15,255 nt of DNA, taken from contig NZ_QRNF01000058.1 of NCBI RefSeq assembly GCF_003474435.1, forward strand, positions 1-15,255, written 5' to 3'. The stretch comes from Ruminococcus sp. AF46-10NS. GTDB taxonomy: Bacteria; Bacillota; Clostridia; Lachnospirales; Lachnospiraceae. Under the pieces are notes generated by a model, which worked only from the letters and a program-made list of their open reading frames with translations, did not search any database and was not told the origin of the DNA. This document shows positions 1 through 6,166 of this stretch, in pieces. The translations under genes were made by a program, and so were the position numbers. Each line of letters opens with the position of its first letter. The first letter of the stretch is position 1.

Positions 1-27
1 CAATAAGCAGTGGGTGGGACTTACTTG

Positions 28-57
28 TATCAGGAGGGGTACAAGCCCCTCCTGATA
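28..57. repeat. Perfect 12-bp inverted repeat (hairpin, 6-nt loop)
   Basis: TATCAGGAGGGG (28-39) pairs exactly with CCCCTCCTGATA (46-57) around the loop TACAAG. No T-run follows on either side, so it is not a standard intrinsic terminator. It may be a repetitive extragenic palindrome or the 3' hairpin of a transcript entering from the left. No convincing gene is seen in 1-120. Short open stretches exist in frames 2 and 3, but they have no recognisable protein signature. Confidence 0.6.
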
Positions 58-127
58 AACTGCGGAGCAGTTATTCGGTTATGAGCAAGTAGCGAAAGCG
101 GATTGCGAATATCCGATTGACAAGAAG

Positions 128-168
128 CTGCTGCTTTGCGGGGAAACCTGTGAGGCGGCAGTTTTTTT
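128..168 (+). terminator. Intrinsic terminator for a transcript entering from the left
   Basis: A long stem pairs 128-142 with 147-161. It includes several G-T wobbles and closes on a short A-rich loop. It is followed directly by seven Ts (162-168). It would end a transcript whose gene lies to the left of the window, or a small RNA covering roughly 28-168. Confidence 0.7.
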
Positions 169-347
169 GAGTCATAGGAAATTACGCCGTAGAGCAGGAT
201 TCTTTCTTATTAATGGTGGGAATATCTTAAAAATTACAGAAACATATTTTGTAATAATTCTATAATATAAACTTACTTTTACAAGGAGATTTCATGGTGC
301 TAGAAAACTAAATATTACGTACTTGTTACAAAAATAAAATAAAAATG

Positions 348-375
348 TTGCTTTTTATGAAAAATATGTTATACT
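348..375 (+). promoter_or_regulatory. Promoter for the 3D-domain cell-wall gene
   Basis: The -35 is TTGCTT (348-353) and the -10 is TATACT (370-375), with a 16-bp spacer. A TG one base upstream of the -10 (367-368) makes it an extended -10. It lies 30 bp before the start codon at 406, which has a GAAAGG-type ribosome site at 393-400. The rest of 169-347 is AT-rich and contains only a five-codon ORF (294-311). Confidence 0.6.
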
Positions 376-405
376 AGTACCCATGAAAGGACGAAAGGTG
401 TTTAT

Positions 406-753
406 ATGAAGAATAGAAAAGTTTTCACATTACTGCTTACAGGTATGCTTTCATTTTCCATGGGAAGCAACGTATACGCATCCAGTACAGAAGCCGCGAT
501 CGCAGATGCACAGGCACAGAAACAGGCCGCTGAAGAAGGTCTTGCACAGGTACAGAGCAGTATCGGCAGTCTGGAGAGCAAGAAGCAGGAGCTGGAGAGC
601 TATCTGGCCGATTTAAACGCACAGTATGAGGATCTTACCAACAGCATCTCTGAACTGAGTATTCAGGCTGCTGAGAAGGAAGATGAATTAAATAAAGTAA
701 AGACAGAACTTAAGAAAGCGAAGAAAGCTCCGCAGACCAGTATGAGTCCATGA
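406..753 (+). CDS. N-terminal part of frameshifted secreted coiled-coil cell-wall protein
   Basis: This ORF encodes the export signal and first coiled coil of a peptidoglycan-associated protein like the N-terminal domains of CwlO/PcsB. The signal peptide is visible: MKNRK, then a hydrophobic core, with likely cleavage after VYA near residue 26. From about residue 30 on, the sequence is Ala/Gln/Glu/Lys-rich with heptad-like helix. The frame is lost near 714-735: residues after KKAKKA read PQTSMSP and then stop. The -1 frame reads ADQYESMKLRIAYMYENAG, which is the normal continuation of the family. The coordinates are therefore half of one gene with 750-1814. Adding a single base around 727-732 would restore one protein of roughly 470 residues. 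The stop TGA overlaps the next ATG as ATGA. The break could be a real mutation or a sequence error. Confidence 0.75.
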   Translation: MKNRKVFTLLLTGMLSFSMGSNVYASSTEAAIADAQAQKQAAEEGLAQVQSSIGSLESKKQELESYLADLNAQYEDLTNSISELSIQAAEKEDELNKVKTELKKAKKAPQTSMSP

Positions 754-1814
754 AGCTTCGAATCGCATATATGTATGAGAATGCAGGATCATCTGCTCTG
801 GCAACCCTGCTTTCATCTGAGAGCCTGGCAGAGTTTCTGAACCGCGCAGAGAATGCGATCCAGATTTCTACATACGACAGGAATATGCTGGATAAATATG
901 TAAGCCTTCAGGAAAACATTCAGGAGAATGAGGAGAAGGTTGAGAAAGAGTCAGCAGAGATTGATAATCTGATGACAGAGCGTGCAGCCAAACAGCAGGA
1001 GGTGCAGTCTATGGCTGCAAGTACAAGTGATGACATCAGCTCTTATGTAAACCAGATCAGTGCCAGCCAGGAAGAGGCTCAGCAGCTGATGGCAGATATC
1101 AGCAATGCAGACAGTAATATTACTGCACTTGTTCAGCAGGCAGAAGAAGAGAAGGCTGCAGAGGAGAAGGCAAGAGCTGAGGCCGCAGCAGAGGCTGAGA
1201 GACAGGCTGCAGCAGAAGCAGCTGAGGAAGCACAGAATACAGAGTCTGATTCTGACAGCTCTGGTGATTCAGAGGATGATTACGGATATGATCCGGATGA
1301 GGATACAACAGAGTCTTCCAGCAGCTCTACAAGTTCTGATGTTGTTGTAGAGGAAGAAGAGGATGAGGAAGACGATGTTCAGTACGGAAATTCTGAGGAT
1401 GAGAGCAGTGAAGATAGTTCTTCTGAGGATTCTTCTTATGATGAGTCCGGGGATACATCTTCAGAGGAGACTTCTTCCGATGAGGCAGCTGATACATCAG
1501 CAGATACTTCCTCAGATTCCGGCTCTTCCAGCCAGGGAACATATCTTGGCAACTTTACACTGACTGCATACTGTAACTGTGCACAGTGCTGTGGTACAGC
1601 AGGTAATCTGACAGCCAGCGGTACAGTTCCGACAGCAGGACGTACAGTAGCCATGGCAGGAGTTCCTTTTGGAACCAAGCTTCTGATCAATGGAACTGTT
1701 TATACAGTAGAGGATCTTGGAACTCCTTACGGACATGTAGATATCTACTGCGGAAGCCATTCAGAGGCATTAAGCTTTGGACTTCAGTCCGCAGATGTAT
1801 ATCAGGTAGGCTGA
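750..1814 (+). CDS. C-terminal part of frameshifted cell-wall protein with 3D domain
   Basis: This is the continuation of the gene starting at 406. Residues 1-130 hold the second part of the coiled coil, with the family signature MYENAGSS...SLAEFLNRAE. Residues about 130-262 form a long, very acidic Ser/Asp/Glu-rich linker. Residues 263-354 form a 3D domain (named for three aspartates), recognised from TAYCNCAQCCG, LTASGT, the GRTVAMAG segment, PFGTKL, VEDLG and HVDIY, as in YocH/YabE-type wall lytic or remodelling proteins. The predicted role is outside the membrane in peptidoglycan turnover. Translated alone from the ATG at 750 it would lack a signal peptide, and no ribosome site precedes that ATG. 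The conserved Met of ESMKLRI is most likely internal. The ending at 1812-1814 and the terminator just after show that the 3' end is intact. Confidence 0.8.
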   Translation: MKLRIAYMYENAGSSALATLLSSESLAEFLNRAENAIQISTYDRNMLDKYVSLQENIQENEEKVEKESAEIDNLMTERAAKQQEVQSMAASTSDDISSYVNQISASQEEAQQLMADISNADSNITALVQQAEEEKAAEEKARAEAAAEAERQAAAEAAEEAQNTESDSDSSGDSEDDYGYDPDEDTTESSSSSTSSDVVVEEEEDEEDDVQYGNSEDESSEDSSSEDSSYDESGDTSSEETSSDEAADTSADTSSDSGSSSQGTYLGNFTLTAYCNCAQCCGTAGNLTASGTVPTAGRTVAMAGVPFGTKLLINGTVYTVEDLGTPYGHVDIYCGSHSEALSFGLQSADVYQVG

Positions 1815-1859
1815 TAAGCGGGGAAAACAGTTCGGATATTGAGAATATAAGAAATGATA

Positions 1860-1908
1860 ACAGCGTTATGGGATCATATGTGTTGATGATCCCGTGACGC
1901 TGTTTTTT
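1860..1908 (+). terminator. Terminator of the 3D-domain gene
   Basis: ACAGCGT...GGGATCAT (1860-1877) pairs with ATGATCCC...ACGCTGT (1886-1903), with a small internal mismatch, and six Ts end at 1908. It is 45 bp after the stop. The stretch 1909-2062 shows no gene or clear signal. Confidence 0.85.
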
Positions 1909-2062
1909 GCGTAAAATCATGAAAGGATTGTATTTATGAATGTTTGATAATGTAATGAAGCGATAAATGTCTATATGTGATAGAGAAACGAATGTGGATT
2001 ATGAATATTCGTTTGATATGCAATGTGCGGTTGAAATACAGAATTATGGTTTATACGAAAAT

Positions 2063-2105
2063 CCCACTCTGTAATAGGGTATTATATCCTGGCTTACAGA
2101 GTGGG
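2063..2105 (-). terminator. Terminator of the microcompartment shell gene
   Basis: A perfect 12-bp stem, CCCACTCTGTAA (2063-2074) with TTACAGAGTGGG (2094-2105), lies just past the stop of the minus-strand gene. On the minus strand it is followed by a short T-run (ATTTTCG). On the plus strand it is followed by AAGATTTTTT, so it may work both ways. Confidence 0.7.
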
Positions 2106-2113
2106 AAGATTTT

Positions 2114-2836
2114 TTATAAATATGGTGTACCTGGAATTTCAGGATAAGTTCCCATACCGATCAGAATCTCGAGGCCAGTCTGGCGGCCTTCCAACACTGC
2201 GGCTTTTACTGCGCTGGCGTCACCGGAGATGGCAATGATCACCTCGTTGGAATGGCTGGTTCCAATATTCGGAGTCATGTATTTCGTAATAGAAACAGCG
2301 GCAGATTTTACAGCATTGTCAGCCATAACAAGACCGATAGCAGCAGGGGAACCGGCCATAAATCCGAAAGCTTCGCCCAGCGGCGTGCCAAAAGCCTTAT
2401 GGATCGCAGGGCCTGCACTTGCGGAAAAAGCAAATTCCAGATGACCGGATTCGCTGATGTAAACCTCACCTGCATATTTATTGGTAAGCTCTAGTGCCAG
2501 GGAAATGGCATGACGCACATCGGAAACGTCATTTCCTCCAAGTACAATGTAGTTGCCGTGACCGCCCCATCCCTTGGTATCCCTTGGAAGCTCAATGGAA
2601 AGGACCTCCGTGTTGGTGGCTTTGACTGCGTCATCAATAGCTGTGATCTGACCGGCAGCACCTGTACGGGAGCTGAAAAGTCCCAGACAGTGATATTTCG
2701 TGCCAATATTCATTTCCTTAAGCAGAGAATCGTCAACTCCGGAGATCACAAGACCAATTGTGTCAAGGACGGCAGTTCCTACGAATTCGGTCCGTGTGCA
2801 GCTGGTGCTGATATTTTGGATATCCTGTATATTCAT
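2114..2836 (-). CDS. pduB: Tandem-BMC microcompartment shell protein, PduB-like (orphan)
   Basis: The 240-residue protein matches the tandem-domain BMC-T class that forms trimeric, pseudohexameric shell tiles of bacterial microcompartments. The N-terminal extension (NIQDIQNISTSCTRTEFVGTA) and the segments NIGTKYHCLGLFSSRTGAAGQ, EVLSIELPRDTKGWGGHG and GEAFGFMAGSPAAIGLVMAD closely resemble PduB. Two BMC folds span roughly residues 15-125 and 128-225. Length is usual for PduB. The start is supported by AAGGGGGA (2846-2853) nine bases upstream. No other microcompartment gene (PduA-type shell protein, diol dehydratase, aldehyde dehydrogenase) is in this window. The gene has its own promoter and terminator, so it is an orphan shell gene. 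It probably serves a compartment encoded elsewhere, most likely for 1,2-propanediol or a related diol. The gene symbol reflects similarity only. Confidence 0.85.
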   Translation of the reverse strand: MNIQDIQNISTSCTRTEFVGTAVLDTIGLVISGVDDSLLKEMNIGTKYHCLGLFSSRTGAAGQITAIDDAVKATNTEVLSIELPRDTKGWGGHGNYIVLGGNDVSDVRHAISLALELTNKYAGEVYISESGHLEFAFSASAGPAIHKAFGTPLGEAFGFMAGSPAAIGLVMADNAVKSAAVSITKYMTPNIGTSHSNEVIIAISGDASAVKAAVLEGRQTGLEILIGMGTYPEIPGTPYL

Positions 2837-2877
2837 GTGGAAAAATCCCCCTTTTTGCTGAAAAAATCGTTAATTTT

Positions 2878-2906
2878 AGTATAACATTGGACGTGGGGAT
2901 TTGAAA
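2878..2906 (-). promoter_or_regulatory. Promoter of the shell protein gene
   Basis: On the minus strand the -10 is TATACT (plus 2878-2883), preceded by TG one base away (plus 2885-2886), forming an extended -10. A weak TTTCAA -35 lies at plus 2901-2906 with a 17-bp spacer. The weak -35 suggests dependence on the extended -10 or on an activator. Confidence 0.5.
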
Positions 2907-3010
2907 GCGGAAATTAGAAATAAGCAGATATCATGTTTTACATAATAACCCACCTGAATTTTTATTTGTCAAAAGTGAATGATACAGCACCCTGGTAAAT
3001 TTGATGAAAA

Positions 3011-3042
3011 TTGTAAACCATAAACTATAGATACGTTGACAA
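3011..3042 (+). promoter_or_regulatory. BirA-type biotin operator
   Basis: TTGTAAACC (3011-3019), a 14-bp gap, then CGTTGACAA (3034-3042). The two halves match as inverted repeats at 7 of 9 positions. They fit the known BirA box (TTGTAAACC, spacer of 14-16, GGTTTACAA). The right half contains the -35 of the downstream promoter. Biotinyl-AMP-loaded BirA would therefore block transcription of the biotin transporter. Identification is from the consensus and the downstream gene. Confidence 0.75.
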
Positions 3043-3064
3043 TCAGGGCGACGTGTGTTAAATT
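3036..3064 (+). promoter_or_regulatory. bioY promoter
   Basis: The -35 is TTGACA (3036-3041), a perfect consensus. The -10 is TAAATT (3059-3064), with a 17-bp spacer and a TG at 3056-3057 (extended -10). The -35 lies inside the right half of the BirA operator. The leader to the start codon is about 85 nt, with an AGAGAGGA ribosome site at 3137-3144. Confidence 0.6.
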
Positions 3065-3154
3065 GTTAACAGCTAAAAAAGGATATCATCAGAGAAAAGA
3101 TGAGATGATCTTCCGCAGCAGAAAGCAGCAAAGGAAAGAGAGGATAAGATTATT

Positions 3155-3706
3155 ATGACAACAGCGGCAGCAACCAGAAGCAAGACATATGATCTTGTTT
3201 ATATTGCAGTTTTTGCAGTAGTTATGGCAGTCTGCTCATGGATTTCCATTCCGGCGCAGGTACCGTTTACCCTGCAGACATTCGGAGTATTCATGGCAGT
3301 AGGCGTACTTGGAGGTAAAAGAGGAACGATGGCAGTTCTGGTTTACGTTCTTCTTGGTGCAGTAGGAGTTCCTGTTTTTGCAGGATTTTCCGGAGGAATC
3401 GGAGCTCTTCTCGGAAATTCCGGAGGATATATCATCGGATTTATTTTCTCTGCACTTGTGATGTGGGCATTTGAAAAATTCCTGGGAAGAAAACCGGTAG
3501 TTCAGATCATTTCCATGATCGTTGGTCTGCTGGTATGCTACGCGTTTGGAACGGTATGGTTTATGGTTGCTTATGCAAGAAGCACTGGTGCAGTAGGTCT
3601 GATGGCAGTTCTCGGATGGTGCGTATTCCCGTTTATCATTCCGGATCTGATCAAGATCGCACTGGCTTATGTTTTATCAGGAAAGGTACGTAAATATGCA
3701 AGATAA
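3155..3706 (+). CDS. bioY: BioY, biotin ECF transporter substrate-binding subunit
   Basis: This 183-residue integral membrane protein of about six helices is the S component that binds biotin and works with the shared ECF module (EcfA/A'/T), which is not in this window. Family features are the N-terminal DLVYIAVFAVVMAVCSWI helix, the IPAQVPFTLQTFGVFMA motif, GGKRGT, LLGAVGVPVFAGFSGG, the GGYIIGF helix, and the C-terminal FPFIIPDLIKIALA segment. Length is typical for BioY. It is the first gene of a two-gene unit with the DUF1284 gene, which overlaps its 3' end by 11 bp. The BirA operator directly upstream supports biotin specificity and repression by biotin. Confidence 0.93.
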   Translation: MTTAAATRSKTYDLVYIAVFAVVMAVCSWISIPAQVPFTLQTFGVFMAVGVLGGKRGTMAVLVYVLLGAVGVPVFAGFSGGIGALLGNSGGYIIGFIFSALVMWAFEKFLGRKPVVQIISMIVGLLVCYAFGTVWFMVAYARSTGAVGLMAVLGWCVFPFIIPDLIKIALAYVLSGKVRKYAR

Positions 3707-4136
3707 GAGCATGGCTTCGGCATATGCTTCTGATGAGGGCACAGAGGATAATGCGATTCCCCTGCGCCCTCATCATGGTATGTGCCTGGCTTATTTCAAA
3801 GGTGAAGGGTACAGTAACGGTTTTACAGCCCATATGGCAGAGATGCTGGAGATTTTTTTGTCAGGAAGAAAGATAAGGCTGCATGTAGATACAGATGAAA
3901 TCTGTTCAGCCTGTCCAAATAACTGCGGAGGACACTGTAAACCAGGCGGTAAGGTTGTGGAGTACGATCAGGCAGTGCTGGATCGCTGTGGATTTGAGGC
4001 TGGTCAGGTTCTGGAGTTCAAAGAATTTACACATCAGGTTCAGAAAAAAATCCTCGCGACAGATGGCAGGAAGGAAATCTGCGGAAACTGCCAGTGGAAC
4101 AGCATCTGCGAAGAGCAGAAGAGCCGTTGGGCATAG
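3696..4136 (+). CDS. Cys-rich DUF1284 family protein
   Basis: The protein has 146 residues from the ATG at 3696. This start was chosen over an upstream TTG because GGAAAGG (3680-3686) sits nine bases before it. The family signature RPHHGMCLAYFKGEGYSNGF appears at residues 24-43. It is followed by Cys clusters at 70, 73, 77 and 81 (ICSACPNNCGGHC) and at 129, 132 and 138 (CGNCQWNSIC), with further Cys at 30 and 98. These arrangements resemble iron-sulfur or zinc sites. The protein has no signal peptide or membrane segment, so it is probably cytosolic. No biochemical role is known to me. The 11-bp overlap with bioY implies translational coupling and co-regulation with biotin uptake. Confidence 0.8.
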   Translation: MQDKSMASAYASDEGTEDNAIPLRPHHGMCLAYFKGEGYSNGFTAHMAEMLEIFLSGRKIRLHVDTDEICSACPNNCGGHCKPGGKVVEYDQAVLDRCGFEAGQVLEFKEFTHQVQKKILATDGRKEICGNCQWNSICEEQKSRWA

Positions 4137-4140
4137 AAAA

Positions 4141-4178
4141 ACTGCTTCGGGTCTGCAAAAATGCACTCCCGAAGCAGT
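4141..4178 (+). terminator. Hairpin ending the bioY-DUF1284 unit
   Basis: A perfect 11-bp stem, ACTGCTTCGGG (4141-4151) with CCCGAAGCAGT (4168-4178), starts four bases after the stop. On the plus strand it is followed by A-rich sequence, and T-runs come only 20 bp later (4196-4203). On the minus strand it is followed by TTTTTC. As a plus-strand terminator it is therefore atypical, although its position fits. Confidence 0.5.
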
Positions 4179-4224
4179 AAAAAAGAAAAAATTCGATTTT
4201 TTTGAAATTTTTTAATTTTTTCTA

Positions 4225-4253
4225 TTGACAAAGAACAAAAACTCTAATATAAT
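4225..4253 (+). promoter_or_regulatory. Consensus promoter of the tRNA gene
   Basis: TTGACA (4225-4230) and TATAAT (4248-4253) are both perfect, with a 17-bp spacer, as expected for a strong stable-RNA promoter. A CAGTTG/CAACTG hairpin (4262-4286) lies in the leader before the tRNA. Confidence 0.9.
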
Positions 4254-4297
4254 AGCTCTTGCAGTTGAGCAACACACAAACAACTGAAACAGAATAA

Positions 4298-4371
4298 CGA
4301 AGCGTGGCTCAGTTTGGTAGAGCGCTGCGTTCGGGACGCAGAGGTCGCAGGTTCAAATCCTGTCGCTTCGA
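4298..4371 (+). tRNA. tRNA-Pro (anticodon CGG)
   Basis: The full cloverleaf is readable. The acceptor stem is CGAAGCG (4298-4304) with CGCTTCG. The D stem is GCTC/GAGC, the anticodon stem CTGCG/CGCAG with loop TTCGGGA giving anticodon CGG, and the T arm GCAGG-TTCAAAT-CCTGT. The discriminator base is A and CCA is not encoded. It decodes the proline codon CCG. It is a single gene with its own promoter and terminator. Confidence 0.95.
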
Positions 4372-4383
4372 CTAAAACTTTGA

Positions 4384-4412
4384 GAATCCCTTGGTTGAGG
4401 GGTTCTTTTTTT
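4384..4412 (+). terminator. Terminator of the tRNA-Pro gene
   Basis: GAATCCCT (4384-4391) pairs with AGGGGTTC (4398-4405) with one G-T pair, followed by seven Ts. Confidence 0.85.
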
Positions 4413-4519
4413 GTTTGTGAAAAATAAGAGAACGTAAGTTTGTGTTACCTCATACCTTCCGGTGAATGTTTTAAGTGTAGACAGCCGGGAGGCTGTTGGA
4501 AAGAAAATATGAATTGATA

Positions 4520-4840
4520 TCAGATAATTTGCAGGGCGAGATTTAATCGTTTTTCATTTCTCGCTTCTGTAATAGAAGGACTGCCGTGTAATCCTCTATT
4601 TTGATGATTTTGCGGCAGCCCCTTTTGAACATTCAAAATTTTTCTAAATATATTTTGGGCTACATATTCCTTATTACAATATCCCATAACATCTTTGTGA
4701 CGTTTAAAATCAGTTGTACTCAATGCCAGTACAGCTTTCACCGCATAAAATGCAGCATAGTAGGAATGATTAATGGAGTCTTTATATAGTCCTTCTTTTA
4801 AGCAATGTGTTGCTACTTTCAGACTGTCTAAAATGGCAGC
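4520..4840 (-). pseudogene. Remnant of a HEPN-domain protein gene
   Basis: The minus strand reads, from about 4840 downward, ILDSLKVATHCLKEGLYKDS, then INHSYYAAFYAVKAVLAL, then DFKRHKDVMGYCNKEYVAQN. This is the typical core of small HEPN-domain proteins (helix, SYYA..AVKA helix, then the DFKRH...FNKEYVA stretch). No start codon with a ribosome site is seen before the conserved part. After NIFRKI (about 4645) similarity stops and the sequence reads an unrelated tail to the stop at 4520, so both ends look damaged. HEPN proteins are often the toxin or RNase partner of a nucleotidyltransferase antitoxin; no partner is seen here. The rest of 4413-5065 contains a small ACAGCC/GGCTGT hairpin (4481-4496) and an unrecognised coding-like fragment (about 4850-4997, plus). 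No intact gene is seen there. Confidence 0.6.
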
Positions 4841-5065
4841 TGCGCCAAGTACAAAGTTAAAAAAAGAAATAGAGACACTACTTTTGTTTCTGGATAAAAA
4901 GATGCAAATAAGAGATCAGATATATCCGATAGAAAGTTACATATCTGAGAAACAGGGAGAATATTTTGTTTATAATTTGCAGGTGCAGTGTAGCTGAAAT
5001 GTAAGGAATGATTTCCCGCAATTTTCATATATATTAACGAAGCCGAATTATCGGAGGGACACGCG

Positions 5066-6166
5066 TTGGCTGGATATCAGCGTTTTGTTGCGTATGTGTA
5101 CGAGTATCGTAAGGGGAAAAAGGATGGCAGCAGTGGTTATGTGAGAGTGGAGGCCATGGACCGGAAGTGTCGGATGGAGGTTCATCTGCGCTGTGTTGGG
5201 CTGGAACCGGGAAGCCGGTGCAGGGTGTATGGCTTTGTGCGGCGGGAAGGGTTGATGGACGGAATTCTGATCGGGAGTTGTGTTACAGGGCAGGAGCGGA
5301 TCGAGTGTATGCTTGAGACGGATGCAGGAGATATTGGAGGCATGGGGAAAAGTCTTCAGGATCTTGGCGGAATGCTGCTGATCTCGGATGCCGGAGGATT
5401 CTGGGGAACTGAATGGGACGATCAGCCGATCCGGCCTGAAAATTTCCGGGAGTGGAAAGAGGAGAAATCAGAATCTCAGAAAGAAGCGGAAAGGAACAGA
5501 AAAGAACGAGAGAAAAATAAAGAAACAGAAGAGGGAGAGATGGAGCAATCGAGATCTTTTTCTGAATTATCAGAAAATGAAGAAGCCAAGATCATGAAAG
5601 CGGAGGAAGTTCTGGAAGAAGATATTGGGTTTTCAGCAGGACCAATACAGCAATCTATGGAATCTCAGCAGGAGAGTACAGGGGCAGCAGAGACAGGGTT
5701 ACCCAAACCACCAGAACCGCCCCGGCGAGATCAAGTGAATCCGGGTTCTGATCCGCACCCGCCAGAACCGCCCAGACCAGGTCAGCCACGCCCGAATCCA
5801 GGTCCGAGACCGCCGGAACCATCCAGACCACCCCGCCCGCTTCCGGGCATACCTTGCGATGTACCTTTCAACGACGGCCAGTTTACAGACTGCCGGAAGA
5901 TCAAACCATCCGACTGTGCTATGTTATGTAAACAAAACGGCTGCTTTTGCAACAACCGTTTTGTCATATATGGATATCAGAATTTCGGGCATCTTCTGCT
6001 ATGCAGGAATCACCGGGGGCAGTACATACTGGGAGTTCCCGGCGGGTACAGCCAGCAGGAACGGTTTATGGCCAATATGTTTGGATTTCCCTACTTTAAG
6101 GAATGCCCGGATATCTATATTCCAGGCGGCAAAGGTGGATACTGGTACAGTTTTATCAACGTCTGA
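5066..6166 (+). CDS. Protein of unknown function, probable DUF6128-type C-terminal domain
   Basis: The protein has 366 residues and begins with TTG at 5066, supported by GGAGGG (5053-5058) seven bases upstream. The region about 1-105 (RFVAYVYEYRKGKK...) looks like a compact beta-rich domain. Residues about 130-185 are highly charged Glu/Lys/Arg and probably helical. Residues 212-263 form a proline-rich linker built from PPEPPRP-like units. Residues 264-366 form a C-terminal domain with NNRFVIYGYQNFGHLLL, RGQYILGVPGGYSQQERFMA, NMFGFPYFKE and GGYWY. I associate this with the Lachnospiraceae DUF6128 family from memory, not from a search. The C-terminal domain carries eight Cys (264, 276, 284, 288, 293, 295, 313, 347). 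There is no signal peptide or membrane segment. The function is unknown. It converges on nrdG with a 52-bp gap. Confidence 0.8.
   Translation: MAGYQRFVAYVYEYRKGKKDGSSGYVRVEAMDRKCRMEVHLRCVGLEPGSRCRVYGFVRREGLMDGILIGSCVTGQERIECMLETDAGDIGGMGKSLQDLGGMLLISDAGGFWGTEWDDQPIRPENFREWKEEKSESQKEAERNRKEREKNKETEEGEMEQSRSFSELSENEEAKIMKAEEVLEEDIGFSAGPIQQSMESQQESTGAAETGLPKPPEPPRRDQVNPGSDPHPPEPPRPGQPRPNPGPRPPEPSRPPRPLPGIPCDVPFNDGQFTDCRKIKPSDCAMLCKQNGCFCNNRFVIYGYQNFGHLLLCRNHRGQYILGVPGGYSQQERFMANMFGFPYFKECPDIYIPGGKGGYWYSFINV

Noticed and set aside
714..750. Programmed -1 ribosomal frameshift joining the two halves of the 3D-domain gene
   Set aside because: The overlap window contains AAGAAAGCGAAGAAAGCT but no X XXY YYZ slippery heptamer in the right frame. 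Re-pairing of the Lys tRNAs in -1 would meet GAA, so simple mutation or sequence error is more likely.
3669..3695. TTG-type start adding nine residues to the DUF1284 protein
   Set aside because: The ATG at 3696 has GGAAAGG at ideal spacing. The extra residues are translated from the end of bioY.
4141..4200. Minus-strand terminator at 4141-4178
   Set aside because: The T-run favours the minus strand, but no minus-strand gene ends there. It was kept as the likely 3' hairpin of the plus-strand unit with reduced confidence.
4298..5065. tRNA-integrated mobile element with attachment repeats
   Set aside because: No integrase gene and no second copy of the tRNA 3' end were seen in the window. Only decayed fragments remain.
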